This document shows positions 20,098 to 29,136 of a stretch of DNA of 64,000 bases, piece by piece. Below the pieces are notes generated by a model. It did no database searches and had not been told where the DNA came from. It saw only the letters and a list, made by a program, of their open reading frames with translations. The translations under genes were made by a program, and so were the position numbers. Origin of the DNA: Xanthomonas sp. AM6 (GTDB taxonomy: Bacteria > Pseudomonadota > Gammaproteobacteria > Xanthomonadales > Xanthomonadaceae); assembly GCF_025665335.1 (NCBI RefSeq), contig NZ_CP106869.1, positions 2,320,501-2,384,500 of the forward strand. The letters run 5' to 3'. Numbering within the stretch: the stretch's first letter is position 1; every line of letters starts with the position of its first letter.

Positions 20098-20586
20098 ATG
20101 CCCTACACCCCGATCGTCGCCACCCTGGGCTACGTGCTCTCGCCCGACCGTTCCAAGGTGCTGCTGATCCATCGCAACGCGCGGCCCGGCGACCATCACC
20201 TGGGCAAGTACAACGGCCTGGGCGGCAAGGTCGAGGCGGACGAGGACGTGCTCGACGGCATGCGCCGCGAGATCCGCGAAGAGGCCGGCATCGAATGCGA
20301 GGCGCTGCAGCTGCGCGGCACCATCAGCTGGCCCGGCTTCGGCAAGCATGGCGAGGACTGGCTGGGCTTCCTGTTCCTGATCAGCGCCTACCGCGGGGAG
20401 CCGTTCGCCGAGAACGCCGAAGGCACTTTGGCCTGGGTGCCGGTGGCGGAGATGGAATCGCTGCCGCTGTGGGAGGGCGACCGCCATTTCCTGCCGTTGG
20501 TGTTCGACGGCGATCCGCGCCCGTTCCACGGGGTGATGCCGTATCGCGACGGGCGCATGCTGTCGTGGCGCTACTCGCGGGTCTGA
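20098..20586 (+). CDS. Nudix hydrolase, 8-oxo-dGTP diphosphatase-like
   Basis: 162 residues. The Nudix box Gx5Ex7REUxEExGU is complete: GGKVEADEDV, then LDGMRREIREEAGI. The N-terminus (TLGYVLSPDRSKVLLIHRN) and FEGDG-like VFDGDPRPFHGV suit the MTH1/MutT-like group that removes oxidised dGTP or hydrolyses related nucleotides. It is probably co-transcribed with the DUF1249 gene. The exact substrate is uncertain. Confidence 0.88.
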   Translation: MPYTPIVATLGYVLSPDRSKVLLIHRNARPGDHHLGKYNGLGGKVEADEDVLDGMRREIREEAGIECEALQLRGTISWPGFGKHGEDWLGFLFLISAYRGEPFAENAEGTLAWVPVAEMESLPLWEGDRHFLPLVFDGDPRPFHGVMPYRDGRMLSWRYSRV

Positions 20587-20618
20587 GCGCGCCGCGCCTG
20601 CGCGCCGCTGCGCTCGGC

Positions 20619-20780
20619 TTGTCCACAGCGGCTGTGGATCGATCCTGCACAAGCCTGTGGGCAAGCATGGCAAGTCGCTGAATTCGCTGCCTGGTTTTTC
20701 CGGATGGCGAAAATTTCACCAGGCCTTGCCGGGCTTCTCCACAGCGGGTGTGGATGGAATCGGCCAAAGTCTGTGGATAA
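20619..20780. repeat. Cluster of DnaA-box-like sites, including two inverted TCCACA/TGTGGA pairs
   Basis: In the 302-base gap before bdhA: TTGTCCACA at 20619–20627 paired with TGTGGATCG at 20633–20641 (TCCACAG-CGG-CTGTGGA is a perfect inverted repeat). A second pair is TCCACA at 20738 and TGTGGAT at 20749. A full DnaA-box complement TGTGGATAA is at 20772–20780, and a weaker CTGTGGGCAAG is near 20655. No replication gene is close, so I do not call it an origin. Confidence 0.55.
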
Positions 20781-20888
20781 GGGCGGCGCCGCGTTGCAGC
20801 GCGACGCCTGCCGACGTATTGGCGAAAAATTCGCCAGCGCCGATCGCCGCCCTGGCCGATGCCGGCCTTGCCGAAACGCGCCGCGCCG

Positions 20889-21647
20889 CTACTGCGCGGT
20901 CCAGCCGCCGTCGATCGCGATGGTCTGCGCGGTGATGTTGCGCGCCGCCGGCGAGGCCAGGAACGCGACGCAGCCGGCCAGCTCGTCGTAGGCGATGAAC
21001 ACGCCCTTGGGCATCGGCTTGAGCATCACCTGCGCGATCACGTCGGCCTCGGAAATGCCGCGGGTGCGCGCCTGGTCGGCGATCTGGCTGTCCACCAGCG
21101 GCGTCTTCACGTAGCTGGGGCACAGCGTGTTGATGGTGATGTCGGTATCGGCGGTCTCCAGCGCGATCGCCTTGGAAAATCCGACCAGGCCGTGCTTGGC
21201 GGCGACGTAGGCGCTCTTGTACGGGCTGGCGACCAGCGAGTGGATGCTGCCGATGTTGACGATGCGGCCGAAGCCGCGTTCGCGCATGCCCGGCAGCAGC
21301 GCCTGGGTCAGCCGCGCCACGCCGGTCAGCATCACCTCCACCAGCAGGCTCCACTTGGCCATCGGGAACTCCTGCAGCGGCGCCACGTGCTGCAGCCCGG
21401 CGTTGTTGACCAGCACGTCCACCGGCCGCGACAGCGCCGCCAGCGCCGCGCCGATGCTGGCCTCGCTGGCGACGTCCAGCGCCACCGCTTCGGCCGAACC
21501 GCCGGCCGCGCGCAGCTGCGCGGCGACCGCGCCGGCCGCGCCCGCATCCAGGTCGCTGATGACGATGTGGCGGCCGCCGGCGGCCAGTTCGCGGGCGATG
21601 CCGGCGCCGATGCCGCTGGCGGCGCCGGTGATCAGGACGGTCTGCAT
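20889..21647 (-). CDS. bdhA: D-3-hydroxybutyrate dehydrogenase (SDR family)
   Basis: 252 residues. NAD-binding GAASGIGAGIA, NNAGLQHVAPLQEFP (the latter typical of 3-hydroxybutyrate dehydrogenases), catalytic SIHSLVASPYKSAYVAAKHG with Ser, Tyr and Lys, and C-terminal IAIDGGWTAQ. It interconverts 3-hydroxybutyrate and acetoacetate, the last step of PHB breakdown, which fits phaE and phaC 0.8–2 kb away. ATG 21647 is chosen; the frame runs upstream without homology. Confidence 0.88.
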   Translation of the reverse strand: MQTVLITGAASGIGAGIARELAAGGRHIVISDLDAGAAGAVAAQLRAAGGSAEAVALDVASEASIGAALAALSRPVDVLVNNAGLQHVAPLQEFPMAKWSLLVEVMLTGVARLTQALLPGMRERGFGRIVNIGSIHSLVASPYKSAYVAAKHGLVGFSKAIALETADTDITINTLCPSYVKTPLVDSQIADQARTRGISEADVIAQVMLKPMPKGVFIAYDELAGCVAFLASPAARNITAQTIAIDGGWTAQ

Positions 21648-21785
21648 GGGAAGCACCTGTCGGGGGAGGGAGCTGCGCAGCGTAGCAGCGCGGCGCGACG
21701 GCGCCATGGCCGCGGTCTCGCCAGTGCGCCGGCGCCAGGCTACCCTGTGCCGGTCGCACCCTTCTCACGCCGGATCCGCCACGCT

Positions 21786-22406
21786 ATGCCGATGAAACGC
21801 CACTTCTCCATGCTGCGCGAATTCCAGTTGGCCGACTGGTTCACCCTGGCCAACGCCTTCTGCGGCACCGGCGCGGTGTTCGCGGCGATGCGCTTCCTGC
21901 AGGAGGGCCGGCGCAGCGACCTGCTGATCGGCATGGCGCTGATCCCGCTGGCGTTCGTGTTCGACGCGCTGGACGGGCGCGTGGCGCGCTGGCGCAAGTC
22001 CTCCTCCACCCTCGGCCGCGAACTGGATTCGCTGGCCGACGTGATCTCCTTCGGCGTCGCCCCGGCGGCGCTGGCCTACGCCTGCGGCATGCAGGGCGGC
22101 TGGGATTGGCTGGTGCTGAGCTTCTTCGTGTGCTGCGGGGTCAGCCGTCTGGCGCGCTACAACGTCACCGCCGAGCAACTGGCCGGCGACGGCGACAAGG
22201 TGCCGTATTTCGAGGGCACGCCGATCCCGAGCAGCCTGGCGCTGGTGATCGTGCTCGCGGTGGCGGCGTACCTGGGCCATATCGGCGATGCGCTGTGGTG
22301 GGGCGAATGGCGGCTGGGGCCGTGGCTGCTGCACCCGCTGGTGCTGCTGTTCGCGCTGTCCGGTTCGTTGATGATCAGCAAGACCCTGCGCATTCCCAAG
22401 CCCTGA
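21786..22406 (+). CDS. pssA: CDP-diacylglycerol–serine O-phosphatidyltransferase
   Basis: 206 residues, integral inner-membrane enzyme making phosphatidylserine, the precursor of phosphatidylethanolamine. The CDP-alcohol phosphotransferase motif DGx2ARx8Gx3Dx3D is present as DGRVARWRKSSSTLGRELDS plus LAD. Further PssA features are CGVSRLARYNV and FEGTPIPSS. Several hydrophobic segments follow. ATG 21792 is a possible alternative start two codons in. Confidence 0.88.
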   Translation: MPMKRHFSMLREFQLADWFTLANAFCGTGAVFAAMRFLQEGRRSDLLIGMALIPLAFVFDALDGRVARWRKSSSTLGRELDSLADVISFGVAPAALAYACGMQGGWDWLVLSFFVCCGVSRLARYNVTAEQLAGDGDKVPYFEGTPIPSSLALVIVLAVAAYLGHIGDALWWGEWRLGPWLLHPLVLLFALSGSLMISKTLRIPKP

Positions 22407-22451
22407 GCGGGTGCAGTTGCTATCATCCCCGCCTGACCTGGGAGGGTGGCG

Positions 22452-23636
22452 ATGAAGGCTAGCGGCGGCAACGATGCCGGCGATTTCGAGGCGTTGGCGC
22501 GGCAGTACTGGAGCGCCTGGAGCGACGCGCTGCGCCAGGGCGGCGCCGCGCCTGCGCCGCCGCCCGCCGAGGGCGGCAGCGGCTCGTGGCGCGAGGCGAT
22601 CGACACCTGGGCGCAGTGGCTGCCGCGCGGTGCCGCGCCGCAGGCCGAGGACGCGGTGTCGCGGCTGCAGCAGCAGGCCGGCGACTGGTTCGGCGCGATG
22701 CAGCAGGTGGCCGCGCAGTTCGCCGGGCGCGATGCCAGCAGCGCGGACGTGGCCGAGGCCTGGAAGCAGCAGGTGCAGGGCCAGCGCGAGCAGATGCTGC
22801 AATGGTTGCTCGGCACCGCGCGCGGCGCCGGCCAGGCCGGCGTGGATCCGTGGCTGCAGCAGGCGGCGCAGTGGCTGCAGGGCTGGCAGCGCGACAGCGC
22901 GCCATGGCTGCAGATGCCGGGTTTCGGCCCGGGCCGCAACCACCATGCGCGCTGGCGCGCCTTGGCCAAGGCGCAGCAGGACTACCAGGCGCAGCTGCAG
23001 GCGTACATGGCTCAGCTGCAGGGTGCGATCGATCGCGCTTTCGGCGTGTTCGAGGCCAAGCTGCGCGAACACGAGGATCCGGGCCGCCAGCTGACCAACG
23101 CGCGGGCGATGTTCGACCTGTGGATCGACGCCGCCGAGGAGGCCTACGCGGCGTCGGCGCTGTCGGAAGACTTCCGCGAGGTCTACGCCGGCTTCGCCAA
23201 TGCGCAGATGCGCCTGCGTTCGCTGCTGCAGCGCGAGACCGAGCAGCTGTGCGAGCAGCTGGGCCTGCCGACCCGCAGCGAACTGGATGCGGCGCACCGG
23301 CATATCGCCGACCTGGAACGGCGCCTGCGCCGGCTAGAGCGGGGCGCTGCGCCTGCCGCCGCCGCGGCGCCATCGGAAAAGCCCGCGGGCGGCAAGGCCG
23401 CGCCGCGCCCGCAGTCGCGCTCCAGGCCAGCGGCCGCGCCGGCGTCCAAGGCGGCGCCCGCCGGCACGCGGGCCAAGACCGCGGCGAAGCAATCCGCCAC
23501 ACGTGCCGCCGCCACGCCCAGGCCATCGGTCAAACCCAAGCCTGTCGCGACATCCAAACCCACCGCGGCGTCCACGTCCGCTGCCAGGCCGGCGCGCGGC
23601 AAGCCGGGCGCGGCGCCGCGCCGGAGCCGCGCATGA
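22452..23636 (+). CDS. phaE: Class III PHA synthase subunit PhaE with a long basic tail
   Basis: 394 residues from ATG 22452 (GGAGG 6 bases upstream). The PHA_synth_III_E part has YWSAWSDALRQGG, then long amphipathic helices, FEAKLREHEDPGRQLTNARA and FDLWIDAAEEAY. It partners PhaC in polyhydroxybutyrate synthesis on the granule surface. Roughly the last 95 residues are an Ala/Pro/Lys/Arg-rich, probably disordered tail (KAAPAGTRAKTAAKQ, KPKPVATSKPT). Such tails resemble histone-H1-like or PhaF-type DNA-binding ends. It overlaps phaC by 4 bases. Confidence 0.9.
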   Translation: MKASGGNDAGDFEALARQYWSAWSDALRQGGAAPAPPPAEGGSGSWREAIDTWAQWLPRGAAPQAEDAVSRLQQQAGDWFGAMQQVAAQFAGRDASSADVAEAWKQQVQGQREQMLQWLLGTARGAGQAGVDPWLQQAAQWLQGWQRDSAPWLQMPGFGPGRNHHARWRALAKAQQDYQAQLQAYMAQLQGAIDRAFGVFEAKLREHEDPGRQLTNARAMFDLWIDAAEEAYAASALSEDFREVYAGFANAQMRLRSLLQRETEQLCEQLGLPTRSELDAAHRHIADLERRLRRLERGAAPAAAAAPSEKPAGGKAAPRPQSRSRPAAAPASKAAPAGTRAKTAAKQSATRAAATPRPSVKPKPVATSKPTAASTSAARPARGKPGAAPRRSRA

Positions 23637-24709
23637 AAGGGCCGCTGAGCTTCAGCAGCGACGACCTGCTGCAGGAAACCCTGGAGCTGCAGCGCAAGCT
23701 CATGGAAGGGCTGCGCGTGCTGCCCGGGCTGGACGAGGTGCAGTACGGCGCGACCGAGCGGCAGGAGGTGTGGCGCGACGGCAAGGTGGTGCTGTATCGC
23801 TTCGTCGGCAGCAAGCCGCCGACCGCGAAGGTGCCGCTGCTGATCGTCTACGCGCTGGTCAACCGGCCGTACATGGTCGACCTGCAGGCCGACCGCTCGC
23901 TGGTGCAGGGGCTGCTGGCGCTGGGCGAGGACGTGTACGTGCTGGACTGGGGCTATCCGGACCGCTCCGAGCGCTACCTCACCCTGGAGGACTATCTGCT
24001 GCGCTACATCGACGGCGCGGTGGATCACCTGCGTGCGGCCATCGCCGGCGCGCCGGTCAACGTGCTCGGCATTTGCCAGGGCGGCACCTTCTCGCTGTGC
24101 TATGCGGCGCTGCAGCCGGCCAAGGTCCGCAACCTGGTGACGATGGTGACCCCGGTGGATTTCCATACCCCGGACAACATGCTGTCCAACTGGGCGCGGC
24201 AGGTGGACGTGGACCTGTTCGTGGACACGCTGGGCAACGTGCCGGCGGACCTGATGAACGCCAGCTACCTGATGCTCAAGCCGTTCCGGCTGAACCTGCA
24301 GAAATACGTCGGGCTGCTGGACATCCTCGACGATCCGCGCGCCCTGGAAGACTTCCTGCGCATGGAGAAATGGATCTTCGATTCGCCCGACCTGGCCGGC
24401 GAGACGTTCCGCGAGTTCGTCAAGCAGTTCTACCAGGACAACGCGCTGATGCACGGCCGCGCGCGCATCGGCGAGCACGCCGTGGACCTGGCCCGGGTCG
24501 ACATGCCGGTGCTCAACGTCTACGCCGAGCAGGACCACCTGGTGCCGCCGGACGCCTCGCGCGCCTTGCGCGGCCTGGTCGGCAGCGACGACTACGCCGA
24601 GCTCAGCTTTCGCGGCGGCCACATCGGCATCTACGTGTCCGGCCGCGCGCAGCGCGAAGTGCCGGCGGCGCTGCACCGCTGGCTGGCCGAGCGCGATGGC
24701 GGCGAGTAA
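23633..24709 (+). CDS. phaC: Class III poly(3-hydroxyalkanoate) synthase subunit PhaC
   Basis: 358 residues, the usual class III size. Alpha/beta-hydrolase fold: lipase-box-like NVLGICQGGTFS carries the catalytic Cys, YAEQDHLVPP the Asp, and FRGGHIGIYV the His. It polymerises 3-hydroxybutyryl-CoA into PHB with PhaE. It overlaps phaE (ATGA) and the following DUF5329 gene by 14 bases, so the three are co-translated. Confidence 0.93.
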   Translation: MKGPLSFSSDDLLQETLELQRKLMEGLRVLPGLDEVQYGATERQEVWRDGKVVLYRFVGSKPPTAKVPLLIVYALVNRPYMVDLQADRSLVQGLLALGEDVYVLDWGYPDRSERYLTLEDYLLRYIDGAVDHLRAAIAGAPVNVLGICQGGTFSLCYAALQPAKVRNLVTMVTPVDFHTPDNMLSNWARQVDVDLFVDTLGNVPADLMNASYLMLKPFRLNLQKYVGLLDILDDPRALEDFLRMEKWIFDSPDLAGETFREFVKQFYQDNALMHGRARIGEHAVDLARVDMPVLNVYAEQDHLVPPDASRALRGLVGSDDYAELSFRGGHIGIYVSGRAQREVPAALHRWLAERDGGE

Positions 24710-25136
24710 GCGCCAGGCGCGCCGCGCCGCGCGGCCCCTGCGCCGGCTCGGCCTGCGGCTGGTCGCGTTCGCCATGGCCTGCGCCTGCGCGGTTCCCGCC
24801 ACCGCCGCACCGCCGCCGTCCGCCGAGCGCGAGATCCAGGCATTGCTGGCGGCGTTGCAGGCCTCGCCGTGCCGGTTCCAGCGCAACGGCAGCTGGTACC
24901 CCGCGGCCGAGGCCAAGGCGCACCTGCAACGCAAGTACGACTACCTGCGCAAGCGCGACCTGGCGGCCAGCGCGGAGCAGTTCATCGCCCGCGGCGCCAG
25001 CCGCAGCAGCGCCAGCGGCAAGGCCTACCGGGTGGCCTGTCCGGGCCAGCCGGAGCGGGACGCGGCGGACTGGTTCGCGCAGCAGCTGGCGGCGCTGCGC
25101 CGTCACGCCCCGTCCGCGGCGCCGCAGCCAGACTGA
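24696..25136 (+). CDS. DUF5329-like secreted/periplasmic protein
   Basis: 146 residues. Arg-rich N-terminus, then a signal-like stretch LRLVAFAMACACAVPATAA. The mature part holds EIQALLAALQASPCRFQRNG, AEAKAHLQRKYDYLRKRD and RSSASGKAYRVACPGQ, the DUF5329 pattern, with two Cys that could pair. The function is unknown. It overlaps the phaC end and may simply share its operon. Confidence 0.75.
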   Translation: MAASKRQARRAARPLRRLGLRLVAFAMACACAVPATAAPPPSAEREIQALLAALQASPCRFQRNGSWYPAAEAKAHLQRKYDYLRKRDLAASAEQFIARGASRSSASGKAYRVACPGQPERDAADWFAQQLAALRRHAPSAAPQPD

Positions 25137-25164
25137 GCGCGCCCTTGCCGCAGGAGCCGCCGCC

Positions 25165-25374
25165 ATGTCCCAGTCCCAGCCCGCCCGCACGCTGTCGCGC
25201 TCGCGCGACGAGCGCATGATCGCCGGCGTGATCGGCGGCATCGCCCACCGCTTCGGCTGGAGCGCGACGCTGCTGCGCGTGGTCTACGTGATCGGCTCGA
25301 TCGCCTCGGCCGCGTTTCCCGGCATCCTGGTCTACCTGATCCTGTGGCTGCTGATTCCCGACGAAGCCGATTGA
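25165..25374 (+). CDS. PspC-domain small membrane protein
   Basis: 69 residues. PspC motif RDERMIAGVIGGIAHRFGW, followed by one or two membrane segments (LLRVVYVIGSIASAAFPGIL, VYLILWLLIPDEAD). PspC-type proteins sense envelope stress and, in the Psp system, contact PspA. No pspA or pspB is nearby, so the role here is open. CAGGAG precedes ATG 25165. The stop overlaps the next gene's TTG. Confidence 0.85.
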   Translation: MSQSQPARTLSRSRDERMIAGVIGGIAHRFGWSATLLRVVYVIGSIASAAFPGILVYLILWLLIPDEAD

Positions 25375-25823
25375 CGGCCGCCGCCGTCGCGCTGCGCGTG
25401 GCCGGGTTCGCGCTGGGTGCGCTGTGGACCTCGCCCAACACGCTGCTCGGCCTGATTGCCGGCCTCGCCGGCATGCTGTCCGGCGCCCGCGTACGCGCCA
25501 GCCGGCGCGAGCTGGCGCTGGTATTCGACCGCTTTCCGTGGGGTCCGCGGGGCGCATTGACGCTGGGCAACGTGATCCTGGTCAGCGCCGACGACCTGGA
25601 CGTGGCCTGCGCCACCTACGAACACGCCGCCGGCCTGTGCCGGCACCCGAACGTGCGCCTGGGCGACCACGAGCGCGCCCACGTGCTGCAGTACCTCCTG
25701 CTCGGTCCCTTATTCCTGCCGGTGTACTTCGCCTGCGGCGGGGTCGGCGTGCGCAATCCGTTCGAGCGCGCCGCCGACCGCTATGCCTTGCACGGCCGCG
25801 GCTGGTGGCCGGGATGGCGCTGA
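25371..25823 (+). CDS. Putative membrane-associated protein with an HExxH motif
   Basis: 150 residues if TTG 25371 is the start (TTGA overlap with the PspC gene); a GTG at 25344 would add 9 residues. Hydrophobic N-terminal segment TLLGLIAGLAGMLSGARV. DHERAHVLQYLL contains HExxH, as in zinc metallopeptidases, followed by a hydrophobic GPLFLPVYFACGG and a downstream FERAADRYALHG whose Glu and Asp could be a third ligand. I know no characterised relative. Coupling to PspC suggests an envelope role. Confidence 0.6.
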   Translation: MTAAAVALRVAGFALGALWTSPNTLLGLIAGLAGMLSGARVRASRRELALVFDRFPWGPRGALTLGNVILVSADDLDVACATYEHAAGLCRHPNVRLGDHERAHVLQYLLLGPLFLPVYFACGGVGVRNPFERAADRYALHGRGWWPGWR

Positions 25824-25826
25824 GCC

Positions 25827-27038
25827 TCAGTCCAGCCGGCCGAAACCGAACAATCGCCTGAGCGGATGCGCGCGGCGCTCGATCTGCGCGCGCAGCAGGC
25901 CGGCGCCGAGCATGCTGTAGGTGATGCCGTTGCCGCCATAGGCCATCGCGAACTGCATGCGCGGCCCATGCTGCGGATGCGGGCCGAAGAACGGCAGGCC
26001 GTCGGCGGTCTCGGCGAAGGTGCCGGCCCAGGCGAAGGTCGGTTGAAGTACCAGTCCCGGCAGCGCCTTGGCGATCTTGCGGCACAGCGTGCGTGCCTTG
26101 CCGTCCACGCGCGCATCGCGGCGCGCGGGGAGGTCCACGCTGTCGTCTTCGCCGCCGGCGACGACGCGGCCGTCGCCGGTGCTGCGCAGGTACAGATAGG
26201 GGCGCGCGCTCTCCCACACCATCGTGTCCTGCAGCGCGCCGAGCAGCGCAGCGTCCAGCGGGTCGCTGACGAAGGCATAGCTGCTGCGGTTCCGGGCCAC
26301 GCGCCGGTCCAGCCAGTCCTGGCTGGCATAGCCGGCGGCCATCACCACATGCCCGGCACGCACCTGCACGCCCTGGTCGGTGCGCAGCGTGGCGCCGCGG
26401 CTGTTGGTCGCGATGTGCGCGACGCGGGTGCGGTCGTAGACGCCGGCGCCGCGCTTGCGCGCGCGGCCGAGCAGGCGGTAGGCCAGGCGATAGGGATCCA
26501 CCCGCGCCGCCTGGTGGCTGAGGATCGCGCCGTGCGCCTGGACGCCGTATTGGGCGCGCAGCGCCTGCGCATCCAGCCATTCCACGTCCAGCCCGTGGCG
26601 CGCGCGCAATTCGAGCTCCCGCTGCAGCACGCGCACGTGGCGCCGGCGGCTGGCGTAGTACAGGCTGTCGTTCCGGCCGAAGTCGACGTCGCGCAGCGGC
26701 CGCACCAGCGAGCGCAATCGTTCCAGCGCCTGCGCGCAGGACGTGTAGGCGAGGGCGGCGGCGTCCTCGCCGTAGCGCTTGGCCAGGTCGAGCATGTGCG
26801 TGTCGATCTCGTATTGCAGCAGCGCCGTGCTGGCCGCGGTGCTGCCCCAGCCGATGTCGCGTTGCTCCAGCACCGCGACGTCATGGCCGTGGGCCAGCAG
26901 CTCGTCGGCGATCAGGGCCGCGGTGATGCCGCCGCCGACGACCGCCACGTCGCAGCGCAGGTCGCTGCGCAACTGCGGAAAGGCCTGCATCAGGCCGTTG
27001 CGTACCGACCAGAAGGGGTAGCCGCTCTTGAGATCCAT
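25827..27038 (-). CDS. FAD-dependent amine/glycine oxidase-like oxidoreductase (DAO family)
   Basis: About 403 residues from ATG 27038; GTG 27053 is an alternative. The FAD-binding motif is CDVAVVGGGITAALIADELL. Further DAO features are DIGWGSTAASTALLQYEID, ILSHQAARVDPYRLAYRLLG and GGNGITYSMLG near the C-terminus. Unusually, a stretch of about 25 residues precedes the Rossmann motif. It probably oxidises an amino acid or amine; the substrate is unknown. It is convergent with the HExxH gene, only 3 bases away. Confidence 0.85.
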   Translation of the reverse strand: MDLKSGYPFWSVRNGLMQAFPQLRSDLRCDVAVVGGGITAALIADELLAHGHDVAVLEQRDIGWGSTAASTALLQYEIDTHMLDLAKRYGEDAAALAYTSCAQALERLRSLVRPLRDVDFGRNDSLYYASRRRHVRVLQRELELRARHGLDVEWLDAQALRAQYGVQAHGAILSHQAARVDPYRLAYRLLGRARKRGAGVYDRTRVAHIATNSRGATLRTDQGVQVRAGHVVMAAGYASQDWLDRRVARNRSSYAFVSDPLDAALLGALQDTMVWESARPYLYLRSTGDGRVVAGGEDDSVDLPARRDARVDGKARTLCRKIAKALPGLVLQPTFAWAGTFAETADGLPFFGPHPQHGPRMQFAMAYGGNGITYSMLGAGLLRAQIERRAHPLRRLFGFGRLD

Positions 27039-27215
27039 GCATGTCCGCTGCACTGAAGAGTGCGCGACTAATGCGTACCGCCAGTTAAGCCGGCGTGAGT
27101 TGGATGTAAGTCATTTGCGGGCAAACAGCCGCGATTAACCTGCGTGGAGATACCCCTCACGACGCGCTGTGTAGGCTGCGCGCCAGTTCCACGAATTCCC
27201 ACAAGAGGAAGCGTC

Positions 27216-27431
27216 ATGTCGGTCGTTCTGTACATCGGTGGCAGCAAGGATGGCGAGAAGGGCGTGATGCCCTACGGCTTCAGCAAGTCGATGAAGGAAA
27301 CCGACAGCGGTCCGGAGATCTACGTCGAGCGCGTCCTTGCGGTCAGCGATCGGCAGGTGCGGATCATGGCGCTGGAATCGTTGCAGGACGATATCGTGGT
27401 GGAACGGCTGCACAAATACTATTCGCGTTGA
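27216..27431 (+). CDS. Small conserved-looking hypothetical protein
   Basis: 71 residues with a good ribosome site (AGAGGAA 5 bases before ATG 27216). It reads as a compact beta-rich soluble protein ([36 protein letters not shown]). No signal peptide, membrane segment or known motif. The preceding gap contains GATGTAAGTC and CGATTAACC, but I cannot call a promoter. Not recognised. Confidence 0.65.
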   Translation: MSVVLYIGGSKDGEKGVMPYGFSKSMKETDSGPEIYVERVLAVSDRQVRIMALESLQDDIVVERLHKYYSR

Positions 27432-27507
27432 CGCCGGCATGCGGACCCCGGTGTGGTCGCCCGCCTAGCCGGGCCAGCAATGGTTCGCATGGAACTACGA
27501 TCGACCC

Positions 27508-29136
27508 ATGCCAGCATCCGACACCAGCAACGCACCGCGCGTCACCGTCCACGAAAGCACCACCCTCGACCTGTCCGACCACCGCCGCGACATCTTCTTC
27601 GCCGCGGTGGAAACCACGCGCATGCCGATGATCGTCACCGATCCCAGGCAGGCCGACAATCCGATCGTCTTCGTCAACCGCGCGTTCCTGGAGATGACCG
27701 GCTACAGCAGCGACGAGCTGATCGGCAACAACTGCCGCTTCCTGCAGGGGCCGGACACCGACCGCGACACCGTGGACAGCGTGCGCGAGGCGATCGCCAC
27801 GCGCAGCGACGTCGCTGTGGAGATCCTCAACTACCGCAAGGACGGTTCCAGCTTCTGGAACGCGCTGTTCATCTCGCCGGTCTACAACGAGCATGGCGAG
27901 CTGGTCTATTTCTTCGGCTCGCAGCTGGACGTCAGCCGCCGCCGCGACACCGAGGACGCCCTGCGCCAGGCGCAGAAGATGGAAGCGCTGGGCCAGCTGA
28001 CCGGCGGCATCGCGCACGACTTCAACAACCTGCTGCAGGTCATGTCCGGCTATCTGGAACTGATCGAGCATGCGGTGGAGCGCGAGCCGCTGGATCCGTC
28101 GCGGCTGCGCAAGAGCGTGGAGCGCGCGCGCGACGCCGCCGGCCAGGCCGCGCGGCTGACCCAGCAATTGCTGGCCTTCGCGCGCAAGCAGAAGCTGGAA
28201 GGGCGCGTGCTCAACCTCAATGCGCTGGTCGCCGGCATGAGCGACGTGGCCGAGCGCACGCTGGGCGACGGCATCACCTTCTCGCTGGACCTGGCGGCCG
28301 ACCTGCGCAACTGCCGGATCGACCCGACCCAGGCCGAAGTGGCGCTGCTGAACGTCCTGATCAACGCGCGCGACGCGATGGCCGCGCAGGCGGCGCCGCG
28401 CCTGGTGATCCAGACCCGCAACGTGTCGATCCGCGCCGACGAGCCCACCACCTACGACAACCTGCTGCCCGGCCACTACGTCTGCGTGTCGGTCACCGAC
28501 AACGGCAGCGGCATGTCGCCGGACGTGCTGGCCCACGTGCTGGATCCGTTCTTCACCACCAAGGACGAAGGCAAGGGCACCGGCCTGGGCCTGTCGATGG
28601 TGTACGGCTTCGCCAAGCAGTCCGGCGGCGCGGTGCGGCTGTATTCGGAGGAGGGCCACGGCACCACGGTGCGGCTGTACTTCCCGATCGACGACAACGT
28701 CGAGAACCTGGCGCCGCGCGATTCGCGCAGCCGCCGCGCGTTCGACCGGCAGGGCGACGAGACGATCCTGATCGTGGAGGACCGGCCGGACATCGCCGAA
28801 CTGGCGCGGCTGTTCCTGGAGGACCAGGGCTACGTCACCCACGTCGTGCACAACGCGCGCGAGGCGCTGGCGCTGCTCGACACCGGGCTGCACGTGGACC
28901 TGCTGTATTCGGACCTGATCATGCCCGGCGGGCTCAACGGGGTGATGCTGGCGCGCGAGGCGCGGCGGCGCCGGCCCAAGCTCAAGGTGCTGCTGACCAC
29001 CGGCTACGCCGAGTCCTCGATCGAGCGCACCGACGCCGGCGGCACCGAGTTCGAGGTGCTGTCCAAGCCCTACAACCGCCTGGAGCTGACCCGCAAGGTG
29101 CGCATCGTGCTGGACGGCCCGACCGGGGTGAGTTGA
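27508..29136 (+). CDS. Blue-light LOV hybrid histidine kinase
   Basis: 542 residues, the size of XccLOV. The LOV domain at about 25–145 has [13 protein letters not shown] with Cys76, the residue that forms a photoadduct with FMN, and QLDVSRRRD leading to a coiled coil. Next come H-box [20 protein letters not shown], ATPase boxes [27 protein letters not shown], then a receiver ([28 protein letters not shown]). Family knowledge: blue light changes autophosphorylation, and in Xanthomonas this affects motility, exopolysaccharide and virulence. All key residues are intact. Confidence 0.95.
   Translation: MPASDTSNAPRVTVHESTTLDLSDHRRDIFFAAVETTRMPMIVTDPRQADNPIVFVNRAFLEMTGYSSDELIGNNCRFLQGPDTDRDTVDSVREAIATRSDVAVEILNYRKDGSSFWNALFISPVYNEHGELVYFFGSQLDVSRRRDTEDALRQAQKMEALGQLTGGIAHDFNNLLQVMSGYLELIEHAVEREPLDPSRLRKSVERARDAAGQAARLTQQLLAFARKQKLEGRVLNLNALVAGMSDVAERTLGDGITFSLDLAADLRNCRIDPTQAEVALLNVLINARDAMAAQAAPRLVIQTRNVSIRADEPTTYDNLLPGHYVCVSVTDNGSGMSPDVLAHVLDPFFTTKDEGKGTGLGLSMVYGFAKQSGGAVRLYSEEGHGTTVRLYFPIDDNVENLAPRDSRSRRAFDRQGDETILIVEDRPDIAELARLFLEDQGYVTHVVHNAREALALLDTGLHVDLLYSDLIMPGGLNGVMLAREARRRRPKLKVLLTTGYAESSIERTDAGGTEFEVLSKPYNRLELTRKVRIVLDGPTGVS

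Noticed and set aside
20619-20780. Chromosomal origin (oriC)
   Set aside because: There are DnaA-box-like sites but no AT-rich unwinding element and no dnaA, dnaN, gyrB or rpmH nearby.
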